NCBI GenBank assembly: GCA_965262665.1
Contig: CBDHFR010000004.1
Coordinates: 930,001 to 994,000 of the forward strand
Length of the DNA stretch: 64,000 nt
Source: CBDBND01 sp965262665
Lineage (GTDB): Bacteria > Pseudomonadota > Alphaproteobacteria > Rhodospirillales > Rhodospirillaceae
Direction of reading: 5' to 3'
A program made the position numbers and the translations under genes. The notes below the pieces were generated by a model. The model saw only the letters and a list, made by a program, of their open reading frames with translations. It searched no databases and was not told the DNA's origin. Of this stretch, positions 1-8,677 are shown piece by piece (the first letter of the stretch is position 1; the number at the start of each line of letters is the position of its first letter).

Positions 1-144
1 CTCCGGCAATCAAGAAACATAGTTGCCTATGGTGTTGCCTACGACGAGCAAGCAGTCGGCCGGGTTCCCTATGGGCCGCACGATCAACCGCTCGATGGAA
101 TCATCACCCCAACGCAGTTCATCAATCCAGCCGTGCACCCATGA
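1..144 (+). CDS. 5-formyltetrahydrofolate cyclo-ligase, C-terminal end (partial)
   Basis: The open frame enters from the left edge and ends at TGA 142-144. The 47 visible residues include YGVAYDEQAVGRVPYGPHDQ followed by LDGIITP, which resembles the C-terminal nucleotide/folate-binding end of the 5-formyl-THF cyclo-ligase (MTHFS) family. That cytosolic enzyme converts 5-formyl-THF to 5,10-methenyl-THF using ATP. The stop overlaps the start of the next gene by 4 bases (ATGA), indicating translational coupling. In alphaproteobacteria this ligase commonly precedes the YmdB-type phosphoesterase found next. The N-terminal part lies outside the window, so the call rests on a short tail plus gene order. 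Confidence 0.75.
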   Translation, partial: LRQSRNIVAYGVAYDEQAVGRVPYGPHDQPLDGIITPTQFINPAVHP

Positions 145-956
145 AAATCCTTTATCTCGGCGACATCGTGGGAAAATCAGGCCGGACGGCCGTGATCGAG
201 CATTTACCCGCCATGAGAGCCGAAATAGGTCTCGATTTTGTCGTCGCCTGTGGTGAAAACGCCGCCCATGGGTTTGGCATCACCATCAAGATTTGCGAGG
301 CCCTTTTTGAAGCCGGCGTGGACGTCATCACCACCGGCAACCACGCCTGGGATCAACGGGAAATCATTGACTATATCGCCACCGAGCCACGTTTGCTGAG
401 GCCGGCCAACTACCCCGAGGGAACACCCGGGCAGGGGTCAGGACTTTACGACAGTGCAACCAAAGGACGGGTTGCCGTTGTCCAAGTCATGGGGCGATTG
501 TTCATGCCGTCCGTCGATGACCCGTTCCGCTGCCTAGAGGCGTTCTTGAGCGGAACTCAACTTGGCCAGGACGCAGACGCCATCGTGGTCGACATTCACG
601 GCGAAGCGACCAGCGAAAAAACGGCGCTTGGCTACGTTGCCGATGGCCGAGCTTCTCTTGCCGTTGGCAGTCATTCACACATCCCGACAGCGGATACACG
701 CGTCCTGCCGGCTGGAACCGCCTACCAGACCGACGCCGGCATGTGCGGACCCTATGATTCAGTCATCGGCATGGATACCGGCATTGCGGTCAGGCGGTTC
801 ATGGATACCCTTCCCGGTGAGCGTCTTGAGCCTGCCACCGGAGTGGCCACCTTGTGCGGTGTCGTTGTTGAAACCGACGGCCAGTCCGGACTAGCGGTGT
901 CCGTTCATGCGCTCAGGGAAGGCGGAATACTCAGCCCCTCAGAGCAGGCCAACTAA
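141..956 (+). CDS. TIGR00282/YmdB-family metallophosphoesterase
   Basis: A 271-residue protein of the YmdB/TIGR00282 calcineurin-like phosphoesterase family. Members bind two metals and hydrolyse cyclic nucleotides or related phosphodiesters in the cytosol; the substrate here cannot be read from sequence. Visible metal ligands are D8 (ILYLGD), E39-N40 (CGEN), N67-H68 (TGNHAWD), the VDIHGE motif near residue 150 and GSHSHIPTAD near 178. Length matches the family. The ATG overlaps the preceding stop by 4 bases, fixing the start. It sits between folate metabolism and yebC-ruvCAB, a conserved alphaproteobacterial arrangement. Confidence 0.9.
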   Translation: MKILYLGDIVGKSGRTAVIEHLPAMRAEIGLDFVVACGENAAHGFGITIKICEALFEAGVDVITTGNHAWDQREIIDYIATEPRLLRPANYPEGTPGQGSGLYDSATKGRVAVVQVMGRLFMPSVDDPFRCLEAFLSGTQLGQDADAIVVDIHGEATSEKTALGYVADGRASLAVGSHSHIPTADTRVLPAGTAYQTDAGMCGPYDSVIGMDTGIAVRRFMDTLPGERLEPATGVATLCGVVVETDGQSGLAVSVHALREGGILSPSEQAN

Positions 957-1027
957 AGTCTCTGCGCTTGACTCAGGAGCCGCTGGCCTGCAATTGAGCC
1001 CCGTTATACATATCTGCCCTAAATGGG

Positions 1028-1064
1028 GCCCAAATTGGGCTCAAAACACAACATCTGGTATAAC
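1028..1064 (+). promoter_or_regulatory. candidate promoter and palindrome upstream of yebC
   Basis: A TTGGGC box at 1035-1040 is followed after 18 bases by TATAAC at 1059-1064, a near-consensus sigma-70 -10 box, 45 bases upstream of the yebC ATG. The -35 box is weak (3 of 6) and overlaps a perfect 6-bp inverted repeat with one central base (GCCCAA-A-TTGGGC, 1028-1040) that could be an operator. This is the only spacing above 100 bases between the cyclo-ligase/phosphoesterase pair and yebC-ruvCAB-tol, so a promoter here would be sensible. Inference only. Confidence 0.35.
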
Positions 1065-1108
1065 CCAGACCAACGGCTGCGACGCAGTGCGGCCTTCAGG
1101 ACGGTGCT

Positions 1109-1855
1109 ATGGCAGGCCATTCCAAATTTAAGAACATCATGTTCCGCAAAGGTGCGCAGGACAAAAAGCGCGCCAAGTTGTTCTCTAAGGTGGCGAAAGA
1201 AATCACCGTGGCCGCCAAGATGGGTATGCCTGACCCAGACCATAATCCGCGGCTGCGTTCTGCCATCGCCGCGGCCCGTGCCCAAAGCATGCCCAAAGAC
1301 AACATTCAGCGTGCCATGGATAAAGCGTCTGGCAACGATGACGAGAATTACGAGGAAGCCCGGTACGAAGGTTACGGACCGGGCAATGTGGCGCTTATTG
1401 TTGAAGCCCTTACAGATAACCGCAACCGCACCGCTGCCGAAGTGAGGACTGCGTTCACCAAAAACGGCGGCACCTTGGGTGAAACCAACAGTGTGGCGTT
1501 CAATTTCGAACGGGTGGGATTGATTAAATACCCAACAAGTGCCGGCACTGAAGATCAGGTTATGGAAGCGGCAATCGAAGCAGGCGCTCAGGACGTGGAA
1601 TCCAGCGACGTTGGTCATGACATTTACTGTGAGCCGGATGATCTGAACGAAGTACAAAAGTCTTTGGAAGGGTCTCTCGGCGAGCCTGAAAGCGCACGCC
1701 TTGATTGGCGTCCGTTGAATACAGTTGATGTTGCGGAATCAGATGCGCAAACCCTGTTCGGATTGCTCGACGCGTTGGACGATAGCGACGATGTCCAACA
1801 TGTGGCTGCAAACTTCGACATCGACGATGACGTTATGGATCGTTTGGGCGGCTAG
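1109..1855 (+). CDS. yebC: YebC/PmpR family DNA-binding regulatory or translation factor
   Basis: A 248-residue YebC/PmpR-family protein. The N-terminus MAGHSKFKNIMFRKGAQDKK is the highly conserved family start, followed by the AKEITVAAKMGMPDPDHNPRLR segment and the PKDNIQRAMDKA motif. Family members are cytosolic three-domain proteins described as transcription regulators and, more recently, as factors that relieve ribosome stalling; which role applies here is unknown. The gene precedes ruvC with a 20-base gap, the usual linkage to the Holliday-junction resolvase genes. The N-terminus is slightly atypical (family members often read MAGHSKWANI). Confidence 0.93.
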   Translation: MAGHSKFKNIMFRKGAQDKKRAKLFSKVAKEITVAAKMGMPDPDHNPRLRSAIAAARAQSMPKDNIQRAMDKASGNDDENYEEARYEGYGPGNVALIVEALTDNRNRTAAEVRTAFTKNGGTLGETNSVAFNFERVGLIKYPTSAGTEDQVMEAAIEAGAQDVESSDVGHDIYCEPDDLNEVQKSLEGSLGEPESARLDWRPLNTVDVAESDAQTLFGLLDALDDSDDVQHVAANFDIDDDVMDRLGG

Positions 1856-1875
1856 CTTTTGATGGGAAGGGGGAG

Positions 1876-2394
1876 GTGACCATTCGTCTCTTGGGTTTGG
1901 ATCCCGGCCTCCGGGCAACCGGTTGGGGTATCATCGACGCTGACGGCAACCGACTGTCCGCTGTGGTTAATGGCACCATTCGAGCGCTGGATACAGCGCC
2001 CATGGCTGACCGGTTGCATCATATTTTCTCCGAGCTTGTTTCAATCATAAGTGAATACCAGCCATTGGAATGTGCCATCGAAGAGACCTTTGTTAACAAG
2101 AATCCGGTCTCAACGTTAAAGCTGGGTCACGCCCGTGCTGCTGCGATGCTCGCTGCCGCGGAGAGCCAGGTACCGGTCTTTGAATACACTCCCAATGCCG
2201 TCAAGAAAGCTGTTGTCGGTGCCGGTCATGCCGACAAGATCCAAGTGCAAGCGATGGTGAAAATGTTGTTGCCCGGTGCCGATGCGCATTCCGCCGATGC
2301 TGCCGACGCTTTGGCGGTGGCCATTTGCCATGCCCATCACCGAGGGATATCAGACAAACTGGCTCGGGCGATTGCAGGAGGACGGAACCGGTGA
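1876..2394 (+). CDS. ruvC: crossover junction endodeoxyribonuclease RuvC
   Basis: A 172-residue Holliday-junction resolvase of the RNase H fold. The acidic catalytic set is visible: D9 in LGLDPGLRATGWG, the glutamate pair in CAIEETFVNKNP near residue 67, and the C-terminal HSADAADALAVAICHAHH near 140. The dimer cuts four-way junctions symmetrically after RuvAB branch migration. The start is GTG at 1876, preceded by a strong GGGGGAGG ribosome-binding site. The TGA overlaps the GTG of ruvA by 4 bases (GTGA), so ruvC and ruvA are translationally coupled. Confidence 0.96.
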   Translation: MTIRLLGLDPGLRATGWGIIDADGNRLSAVVNGTIRALDTAPMADRLHHIFSELVSIISEYQPLECAIEETFVNKNPVSTLKLGHARAAAMLAAAESQVPVFEYTPNAVKKAVVGAGHADKIQVQAMVKMLLPGADAHSADAADALAVAICHAHHRGISDKLARAIAGGRNR

Positions 2395-3026
2395 TCGCCA
2401 AACTTAAGGGTCTGGTTGAAAGTATCGGCGATGACTGGGCCGTCATTGATGTGTCCGGTGTCGGATATCACGTATTCTGTTCGGTGCGTACGCTGTCCGC
2501 TTTACCGCAGCCAGGACAAGCGATGACCTTGTCGGTGGAAACCCATGTGCGGGAAGACCACATTCATCTTTATGGCTTTGCTACCAAGTCAGAGAAAGAT
2601 GCGTTTCTGTTGCTTACCAAAGTGCAAGGCGTCGGTACCAAGGTGGCGCTGTCCATTCTTTCCGTCTTGAGCGCTGACCAAATGGCCCAAGCTGTTGCCG
2701 CGCAAGACAAGGCACCGTTCGCGCGCGCCACCGGCGTAGGGCCTAAACTGGCCGCGCGATTGGTGACGGAGTTAAAAGATAAAGTGGGTGGCATCGCAGC
2801 TGTTCCAATTTTACCGTCGAAATCCAACGGCAAGGGCGCCGCTGGTTCCGAAGGCGATGCCGCCAGTGATCTCGTTGAAGACGCGGTGTCGGCCTTGGTC
2901 AATCTGGGTTACGGTCGCGCCGATGCCTTTGGTGCCATTTCCCGTACCGTTCATGCGGATCCGGGTGCTCACACGCTTGACGGACTCATACGCAGCGGTC
3001 TGAAGGCTTTATCAGGCGATGGCTGA
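2391..3026 (+). CDS. ruvA: Holliday junction branch migration protein RuvA
   Basis: A 211-residue RuvA. The protein begins MIAKLKGLVESIGDDWAVID, the classic OB-fold N-terminus, with helix-hairpin-helix segments around VQGVGTKVALSIL and ATGVGPKLAARLVTELKDK and a flexible linker before the C-terminal domain (DAVSALVNLGYGRADA) that contacts RuvB. RuvA binds the four-way junction as a tetramer and loads RuvB. The frame is open further upstream to 2325, but the GTG at 2391 overlapping the ruvC stop gives the conserved N-terminus. Its 3' end overlaps ruvB by 8 bases. Confidence 0.95.
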   Translation: MIAKLKGLVESIGDDWAVIDVSGVGYHVFCSVRTLSALPQPGQAMTLSVETHVREDHIHLYGFATKSEKDAFLLLTKVQGVGTKVALSILSVLSADQMAQAVAAQDKAPFARATGVGPKLAARLVTELKDKVGGIAAVPILPSKSNGKGAAGSEGDAASDLVEDAVSALVNLGYGRADAFGAISRTVHADPGAHTLDGLIRSGLKALSGDG

Positions 3027-4056
3027 AGACCGTCTCATATCCGGTGATGAGCAAAGCGAAGATGCCGACGTCAAACTTCGTCCTCAACGCCTGTCTGAGT
3101 TTATCGGCCAGCGGCCAGTTTGCGACAATTTGGAAGTGTTTATCGCCGCGGCTTCCGATCGGGGCGAACCGCTTGATCATGTGCTGCTGCACGGACCTCC
3201 GGGCCTCGGAAAAACAACATTGGCGCAAATCGTGTCCCGTGAAATGGGTGTGGGGTTTCGCGCGACCTCCGGTCCGATGATTGTTAAGGCCGGTGACCTT
3301 GCGGCCATTCTTACCAACCTGGAAGCCCGCGATGTCCTGTTTATCGACGAGATCCACCGCCTCAATCCCGCCATAGAGGAAGTGTTGTATCCGGCGATGG
3401 AGGATTTCCAATTGGATCTGATAATCGGCGAGGGCCCAGCCGCGCGCTCGGTGCGGATTGAATTGCAGCCGTTCACTCTTGTGGGTGCGACCACTCGGTC
3501 GGGATTGTTGACGACACCGTTGCGTGATCGCTTTGGCATCCCTCTGCGTCTGGACTTCTTCTCGATTGAGGATCTCGTTCAAATCGTCAAGCGCGGCGCA
3601 TCTATTATAGGCTTTGATTTGGCGGCGGACGGCGCTGAAGAAATCGCCAAGCGTTCGCGCGGTACCCCGCGTGTTGCGGGCCGATTGTTGCGGCGGGTGA
3701 GAGACTTCACCGCCGTTGAAGGTGTCACACCAGTCGACGCCTCAGCTGCGGATGCGGCGCTTAAACGTTTGGAAGTCGACGACTTGGGGCTTGATGCCAT
3801 GGACCGCCGTTACCTCACCTGTATTGCCGAGTTTTATGGGGGCGGACCAGTCGGTGTGGACACGTTGGCTGCGGCGCTGTCGGAAGAACGGGGCACCATT
3901 GAAGATGTGATCGAGCCGTTTCTTATCCAACGCGGGTTAATCCAACGCACTCCGCGCGGGCGCATGCTATCGGACAGTGGATACAAACATATTGGTCTGA
4001 AAATTCCGCAGCGGGATCCGGCTCAATTCGACATGCTGGGCGGTGACGATCCATGA
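3019..4056 (+). CDS. ruvB: Holliday junction branch migration ATPase RuvB
   Basis: A 345-residue AAA+ motor protein. Walker A is GPPGLGKTT at residues 59-67, Walker B is FIDEIHR near 111, the sensor GATTRSG follows near 160, and the arginine-finger region DRFGIPLRLDFF follows that. The C-terminal winged helix ends in RTPRGRML. RuvB hexamers drive branch migration on RuvA-bound junctions. It overlaps ruvA by 8 bases and the next gene by 4 (ATGA at 4053-4056), so ruvC-ruvA-ruvB-ybgC is a single translation-coupled unit. Confidence 0.97.
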   Translation: MAEDRLISGDEQSEDADVKLRPQRLSEFIGQRPVCDNLEVFIAAASDRGEPLDHVLLHGPPGLGKTTLAQIVSREMGVGFRATSGPMIVKAGDLAAILTNLEARDVLFIDEIHRLNPAIEEVLYPAMEDFQLDLIIGEGPAARSVRIELQPFTLVGATTRSGLLTTPLRDRFGIPLRLDFFSIEDLVQIVKRGASIIGFDLAADGAEEIAKRSRGTPRVAGRLLRRVRDFTAVEGVTPVDASAADAALKRLEVDDLGLDAMDRRYLTCIAEFYGGGPVGVDTLAAALSEERGTIEDVIEPFLIQRGLIQRTPRGRMLSDSGYKHIGLKIPQRDPAQFDMLGGDDP

Positions 4057-4523
4057 CGGTTGCTGTGCCACGGCCGACGTCCGGTGTCATGGACGGAAAC
4101 GCCCATTTGTTTCCGATCCGCATTTACTACGAAGAAACAGATGCAGGACGCATGGTTTACCATGCGTCCTATCTCAAGTTTGCGGAACGAGCCCGCACCG
4201 AAATGATGCGGGTTAATGGTTTAGACCATTTGTCTCTAATGGAGTCCGAAGGCTTGGTTTTTACGGTTCATTCGGCTGACATCAGGTATCTCAATCAAGC
4301 GAAATTGGATGATGAATTGCTGGTACGGACGCAAGTGGCTGGAAGCGGCGGTGCATCCATGCACATGAGTCAAAAGGTCTTTCGCATTGAAAAGGCTGAA
4401 ATGGGACAACCGGTCGCCGAAATCGATTTACGTTTGGCGTTGGTCGACGAAAACGGACGTCCCAAACGGTTACCCGGACATTTGAAGTCAGTTCTGGACG
4501 AATTACGCGACGAAGAGGGTTAG
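4053..4523 (+). CDS. ybgC: tol-pal-associated acyl-CoA thioesterase YbgC
   Basis: A 156-residue hotdog-fold thioesterase. The signature IYYEETDAGRMVYHASYLKFAERARTE (from about residue 25) carries the catalytic aspartate of the YbgC/4-hydroxybenzoyl-CoA thioesterase family. YbgC hydrolyses acyl-CoA or acyl-ACP and is nearly always the first gene of the tol-pal cluster, as here. The annotated ATG overlaps the ruvB stop; an internal ATG at 4089 (MDGNAHLFPIRIYYEE) would give a length closer to many homologues and is a real alternative start. Confidence 0.93.
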   Translation: MTVAVPRPTSGVMDGNAHLFPIRIYYEETDAGRMVYHASYLKFAERARTEMMRVNGLDHLSLMESEGLVFTVHSADIRYLNQAKLDDELLVRTQVAGSGGASMHMSQKVFRIEKAEMGQPVAEIDLRLALVDENGRPKRLPGHLKSVLDELRDEEG

Positions 4524-4529
4524 AGCAGG

Positions 4530-5255
4530 ATGGAAGTTGAAACGGTTGGAGCAGTCGGCGCTATTGCGGTGCAGACTGACTTCTCAATTTGGGGGTTGTT
4601 TCTCCAGGCTGACATTGTCGTCAAAACCGTCATGGTGTTTTTGGCAGCGGCGTCGATCTGGAGCTGGGCGATTATTTTTGACAAGATTTTGCGCTTGCGG
4701 TCTTTGACCAACAAAGCGGAAAAATTTGAAGAAAAATTTTGGTCGGGGAGTTCATTGGAAGAACTCTACGATCGTGTCGGTCCGCGTCCGCCCGATCCCA
4801 TGTCGTCCATTTTTGTTGCCGCCATGCGCGAGTGGCGACGTTCATCGGCTAAAAACAAAGATGCCAAGCCTGACAACATTGAGGGTATAGGGCAACGTAT
4901 AGACCGGGTCATGCGCATAAGTCTCGAACGGGAAATGGATCACCTGCAAAGCCGTATGACTTTTCTCGCCTCCACAGGTGCGGTAGCACCGTTTCTTGGC
5001 TTGTTTGGCACTGTTTGGGGCATCATGAACACGTTTACGGCTATCGGTTTGTCCAGTGACACCAGTCTGGCGACAGTAGCGCCGGGCATTGCTGAGGCTC
5101 TGTTCGCAACAGCTCTTGGCTTGGTGGCCGCCATTCCTGCTGTGATCGCCTACAACTCCATCTCTTCAGACATGAATCGGTATGCCCTCAGGCTTGAAAA
5201 CTTTGCCGGCGAGTTTGGTGCAATCCTTTCCCGCCAGTTGGAAGACCGAGGCTGA
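4530..5255 (+). CDS. tolQ: Tol-Pal system proton channel subunit TolQ
   Basis: A 241-residue inner-membrane protein of the TolQ/ExbB/MotA family. It has one N-terminal membrane segment (about 33-53, VMVFLAAASIWSWAIIFDKI), a large cytoplasmic loop, and two C-terminal helices around 143-165 (FLASTGAVAPFLGLFGTVWG) and 180-210 (APGIAEALFATALGLVAAIP), with the conserved Gly/Thr-rich proton-channel motif. With TolR it uses the proton gradient to energise TolA during outer-membrane constriction. Seven bases after ybgC and two before tolR. Confidence 0.96.
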   Translation: MEVETVGAVGAIAVQTDFSIWGLFLQADIVVKTVMVFLAAASIWSWAIIFDKILRLRSLTNKAEKFEEKFWSGSSLEELYDRVGPRPPDPMSSIFVAAMREWRRSSAKNKDAKPDNIEGIGQRIDRVMRISLEREMDHLQSRMTFLASTGAVAPFLGLFGTVWGIMNTFTAIGLSSDTSLATVAPGIAEALFATALGLVAAIPAVIAYNSISSDMNRYALRLENFAGEFGAILSRQLEDRG

Positions 5256-5257
5256 TC

Positions 5258-5698
5258 ATGGGGATGTTTGTTCAACCAGATGAAGGGGGAGGCGGCGCAC
5301 GCCGCAAACCCTATCGGCCCATGTCGGAAATCAATGTAACTCCCATGGTCGATGTCATGCTGGTGTTGTTGGTCATCTTTATTGTCGCCGCACCATTACT
5401 GACCACGGGGGTTGATATTGACCTACCCGAAGCAACCACACCTAATCTACCACAGGACAATCAAGCGCTGACTGTCAGCATCAATCAGCAGGGTGTGTCG
5501 CTGCAAAACGAACCTATCGATCTCGACAAGTTAGGAGCCCGCCTTCAGGCCATCACGGAAGCCAATCCCGATGTTCGGATTTACGTTCGCGCTGATAAAA
5601 CTTTGGCCTACGGCACGGTTATGGATGTGATGTCGGAAATCTACAAAGCTGGTTTACGCAACGCGGCCCTGGTCACGGACCCGCCGAGAAACCGCTAG
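5258..5698 (+). CDS. tolR: Tol-Pal system protein TolR
   Basis: A 146-residue ExbD/TolR-family protein. After a basic start it has MSEINVTPMVDVMLVLLVIF, which contains the single membrane helix and the conserved channel aspartate of the NVTPMVDVMLVLL signature. A periplasmic domain follows, including YVRADKTLAYGTVMDVM, the usual dimerising fold. It works with TolQ as the stator of the Tol motor. Start is ATG two bases after the tolQ stop. Confidence 0.96.
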   Translation: MGMFVQPDEGGGGARRKPYRPMSEINVTPMVDVMLVLLVIFIVAAPLLTTGVDIDLPEATTPNLPQDNQALTVSINQQGVSLQNEPIDLDKLGARLQAITEANPDVRIYVRADKTLAYGTVMDVMSEIYKAGLRNAALVTDPPRNR

Positions 5699-5713
5699 TC
5701 AACGGCGGGCGTG

Positions 5714-6499
5714 ATGACCAAAGGGTTTCTCTTTTCCACCATTCTCCATGGTCTTGTGATTACCATGGCGTGGCTGGGTATGCCTTTTTGGCAGCGCAAC
5801 CCGTTGGACGTGACTCCGCCCATGGTTGTCGAATTGGTGGCCATCGCCGAAGTGACTGCGGCCCCAGCGCCCGAGCCGAAACCTGAGCTTGAACCAGAAC
5901 CTGAGCCTGAACCCGAGCCGGAACAGCTCGCTGCTCCCGATCCTCCACCTGAAAGCGAAGTCCCAGTGCCGCCGCCGCCCGAGGATGAGCAGCTCGCAGC
6001 CTTACCTCCGGCGCCCACCGTGGCCGTTCCTCCGCGCAAGCCAACGCCGCCGAAGCGGGATTCCTTTCAAGAGCTGGTCAGTCTGGTGAAGGACCTGGAG
6101 CAGGAGGTGGCCAGCCGCCCACAACCGGAAACACCCGCCCCTGACGAGGTAGACCCCGATCAACAGTTACGCACTCTGCAAATGGCAGACCGCGCCACTC
6201 TGAGCGAACGGGATGCGATCCGGGCTCACATCGAGCGGTGTTGGCGGATCGACCCGGGGAAAGAAGGTATTCAAGACCTGTCTGTTGACCTGCGCGTGGG
6301 GATCAATCCAGACGGCAGTGTTCGCCGCGCCAATATCGAGGACACCGGCCGGTACTTTACCGAACCAGCCTTCCGTACCTTTGCAGACAGTGCTCGCACC
6401 GCTGTTCTCAGCTGCAGCAACATCCCAATCTCGCCACAAAGGTACGAAATCTTTAAGGAAATCGTGTTTACATTCTCGCCACAGGGGCGGATCAATTAG
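5714..6499 (+). CDS. tolA: cell envelope integrity protein TolA
   Basis: A 261-residue TolA. The layout is a short N-terminal membrane anchor (LFSTILHGLVITMAWLGMPF), a Pro/Glu-rich stretch with five consecutive PE dipeptides and several Pro clusters (about residues 55-120), and a C-terminal periplasmic domain from about 160 (RAHIERCWRIDPG...) that matches the TolA domain contacting TolB/Pal. It is shorter than enterobacterial TolA and has a Pro-rich rather than a long Ala/Lys helical linker, as in other alphaproteobacteria. A GTG at 5711 is also in frame; the ATG at 5714 sits better behind GGCGGG. It links the TolQR motor to outer-membrane Pal. Confidence 0.93.
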   Translation: MTKGFLFSTILHGLVITMAWLGMPFWQRNPLDVTPPMVVELVAIAEVTAAPAPEPKPELEPEPEPEPEPEQLAAPDPPPESEVPVPPPPEDEQLAALPPAPTVAVPPRKPTPPKRDSFQELVSLVKDLEQEVASRPQPETPAPDEVDPDQQLRTLQMADRATLSERDAIRAHIERCWRIDPGKEGIQDLSVDLRVGINPDGSVRRANIEDTGRYFTEPAFRTFADSARTAVLSCSNIPISPQRYEIFKEIVFTFSPQGRIN

Positions 6500-6591
6500 G
6501 CTTTCATTGCAATCCTGGCGGTTCGAGCGTATCTGGCTCACGTTGCATCAACGGATCACAAAGAACGATTAGGGGGAGGTTCGTTTTCATC

Positions 6592-7917
6592 GTGCAGGTT
6601 CGATGGCTAATTTCGTTTGTCTTGCTGAGCGCCGTTTATTTTGGCGCGTCCGCACACGCACAGGTTCAGATTGACATAACCCGTGGCCGGGTCGAACCCA
6701 TGCCAATCGCGGTTGCGAGTTTTCCCGGTAACGAAGACGAAGCAAATCGTATTGGCCGGGATTTGAGCGCGGTTGTCTCCAATGATCTGGAGCGGTCGGG
6801 GTTATTTCGCCCCATTGATCGTGATGCGTTCATCCAGGCCCTGCCATCACTCGACGTTCAACCCCGATTTGCCGATTGGCGCGCCTTGGCAGCCCAAGCT
6901 CTGGTCCAGGGCGAAATTGAGGCTCAAGCCAACGGTCAATTACGCGTTGCCTTTCGTTTGTGGGATGTCTTCGGTGGCCAGCAAATGATTGGTCAAGCTT
7001 ATGTGACCCAACCGAGCAATTGGCGCCGCGTGGCGCATATCATCGCCGATGCCATTTACACCCAGATCACAGGTGAAACGGGATATTTTGATACCCGCGT
7101 GGTTTATGTGTCTGAGAGTGGACCTGGTAATGCGCGGATCAAGCGCCTGGCCATTATGGATCAAGACGGTGCCAATCACCGATTTTTGACTGACGGCTCT
7201 GCTTTGGTGCTGACTCCGCGGTTCTCACCGACGGCCCAGGAAATCACCTATCTGTCCTATTTCCAGAATGTGCCCCGGGTGTACCTGTTCAATATCGATA
7301 CCGGCCGGCAGGAATTGCTTGGCTCATTTCCCGGCATGACATACGCGCCCCGGTTCTCTCCGGACGGCAACAAGGTCGTTTTTTCATTGGCGTCTGACGG
7401 CAACTCAGAAATTTACGAGATGGACCTCCGGACCCGGAGAACATTACGCCTGACCAATCATCCGGCCATCGATACGTCGCCGTCTTACGCGCCCGACAGC
7501 CGTCAAGTCACCTTTAACTCGGACCGAGGTGGCAGCCAGCAGATCTATGTAATGAATGCCGACGGATCTGAATCACGCCGGATCAGCTTTGGCAATGGCC
7601 GCTACGCCACACCAGTCTGGTCGCCGAGAGGAGATTTAATCGCATTTACCCGTATCAGTCGTGGCACCTTCTACATTGGTGTGATGCAGCCAGACGGCAG
7701 CGGGGAGCGGCTATTGGCCCAGGGATTCCTCGTTGAATCGCCGACGTGGGCGCCAAATGGCCGGGTACTGGTGTATTTTGCCCAGGCGCCGACCCGTGCC
7801 GATGGAACCGGGGGACGAACACGTCTGTACTCTATAGATTTAACCGGATACAACCAAAGGGAGATAGTGACACCCCAGGACGGGTCAGATCCGGCGTGGT
7901 CGCCGCTCATTCCTTAA
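6592..7917 (+). CDS. tolB: Tol-Pal system beta-propeller protein TolB
   Basis: A 441-residue periplasmic protein with a signal peptide (ISFVLLSAVYFGASAHA, cleavage near residue 23). An N-terminal TolB domain (PIAVASFPGNEDEANRIG) is followed by a C-terminal six-bladed propeller made of repeated PRFSPDGNKVVF / SPSYAPDSRQVTF / TPVWSPRGDLIAF units. TolB docks Pal and the TolA C-terminus. The start is GTG at 6592, preceded by AGGGGGAGG with slightly long spacing. There is a 92-base gap after tolA. Confidence 0.95.
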   Translation: MQVRWLISFVLLSAVYFGASAHAQVQIDITRGRVEPMPIAVASFPGNEDEANRIGRDLSAVVSNDLERSGLFRPIDRDAFIQALPSLDVQPRFADWRALAAQALVQGEIEAQANGQLRVAFRLWDVFGGQQMIGQAYVTQPSNWRRVAHIIADAIYTQITGETGYFDTRVVYVSESGPGNARIKRLAIMDQDGANHRFLTDGSALVLTPRFSPTAQEITYLSYFQNVPRVYLFNIDTGRQELLGSFPGMTYAPRFSPDGNKVVFSLASDGNSEIYEMDLRTRRTLRLTNHPAIDTSPSYAPDSRQVTFNSDRGGSQQIYVMNADGSESRRISFGNGRYATPVWSPRGDLIAFTRISRGTFYIGVMQPDGSGERLLAQGFLVESPTWAPNGRVLVYFAQAPTRADGTGGRTRLYSIDLTGYNQREIVTPQDGSDPAWSPLIP

Positions 7918-7922
7918 GATTT

Positions 7923-7949
7923 TACCGGTAAATGAACTTCCGGTATTTT
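7923..7949 (+). terminator. weak hairpin with T-run after tolB
   Basis: TACCGG (7923-7928) pairs with CCGGTA (7940-7945) around an 11-base loop and is followed by TTTT, just after the tolB stop. The 6-bp stem is marginal for a rho-independent terminator, but pal begins 150 bases later with its own ribosome-binding site, so attenuation between tolB and pal is plausible. Confidence 0.35.
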
Positions 7950-8098
7950 GATGGAGCCAAATGATGACAGGTTTGTTTTTATAGCCGGAAGAGCTTGCGT
8001 CCCATCAAGCACCTGATAAAAGAGGTGCGAAAAATCGGGATTTTGTGCATAGTTGTGCACACTCACGTCAGTCTTGTGACCGAAGGGGAAGAAATACA

Positions 8099-8596
8099 AT
8101 GATGGTTCGTTTAATCAGTGCCGTCGCTGCAACCGCACTTTTGGCCGCTTGTGCGTCCGATTCATCGGACGATATGGGGTCAGATTCCATGGGCACGAGC
8201 CAGCCTGCTGCTGCGCCGTCCGCTCCTTCGGGGCCAGCCATGGATTCAGCTGAATACTTCAACCAAGTCGTGGGTAACGGCGTCTATTTTGCACTCGACG
8301 AGTATGACTTGAATGGTGCCGCTCAGGCCACGTTACAGGGCCAAGCCTCTTGGCTGGGTCAAAACCCATCGTGGACCGTAGTCGTTGAAGGACATTGCGA
8401 CGAACGGGGTACGCGCGAATACAACTTGGGTCTTGGCGAGCGCCGGGCCAACGCCGTCAAAGATTACCTGGTTACTTTGGGTGCCGCGTCGAGCCGTGTT
8501 CGTACCATTTCCTATGGCAAAGAACGGCCGGTCTGTGTGGCTTCCAATGAAAATTGCTGGAGCCGGAACCGGCGGGGTGTTTCGGTCGTCCAATAA
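8099..8596 (+). CDS. pal: peptidoglycan-associated lipoprotein Pal
   Basis: A 165-residue outer-membrane lipoprotein. The start is ATG at 8099, behind GAAGGGGAAG, although the frame is open upstream. A signal peptide ends in the lipobox LLAAC (cysteine near residue 19). A Ser/Pro/Ala linker leads to an OmpA-like domain with YFALDEYDLN, VEGHCDERGTREYNLGLGERR (the peptidoglycan-binding TD-L-R type motif, residues about 99-119), and a closing SYGKERPVC. Pal tethers the outer membrane to the wall. It is normally followed directly by cpoB; here about 1 kb of IS debris separates them. Confidence 0.96.
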   Translation: MMVRLISAVAATALLAACASDSSDDMGSDSMGTSQPAAAPSAPSGPAMDSAEYFNQVVGNGVYFALDEYDLNGAAQATLQGQASWLGQNPSWTVVVEGHCDERGTREYNLGLGERRANAVKDYLVTLGAASSRVRTISYGKERPVCVASNENCWSRNRRGVSVVQ

Positions 8597-8677
8597 GGGA
8601 CCGCTGAACGATCGCCTCATTGGTGATCATTCAGAGTGTGAGAGTTAAAAACGGCGGCGTTCAACTTATAATCCTGC

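Noticed and set aside
1019..1657. 212-codon minus-strand ORF opposite yebC
   Set aside because: Shadow of yebC with no recognisable domain; yebC is certain.
5880..6030. Repetitive GAACCTGAG-type sequence, possible minisatellite
   Set aside because: It is the Pro-Glu codon repeat of TolA in frame, normal for this protein.
5695..6044. Gly/Ser-rich minus-strand frames opposite tolA
   Set aside because: Low-complexity antisense of the Pro/Glu codon repeats; no start signals or homology.
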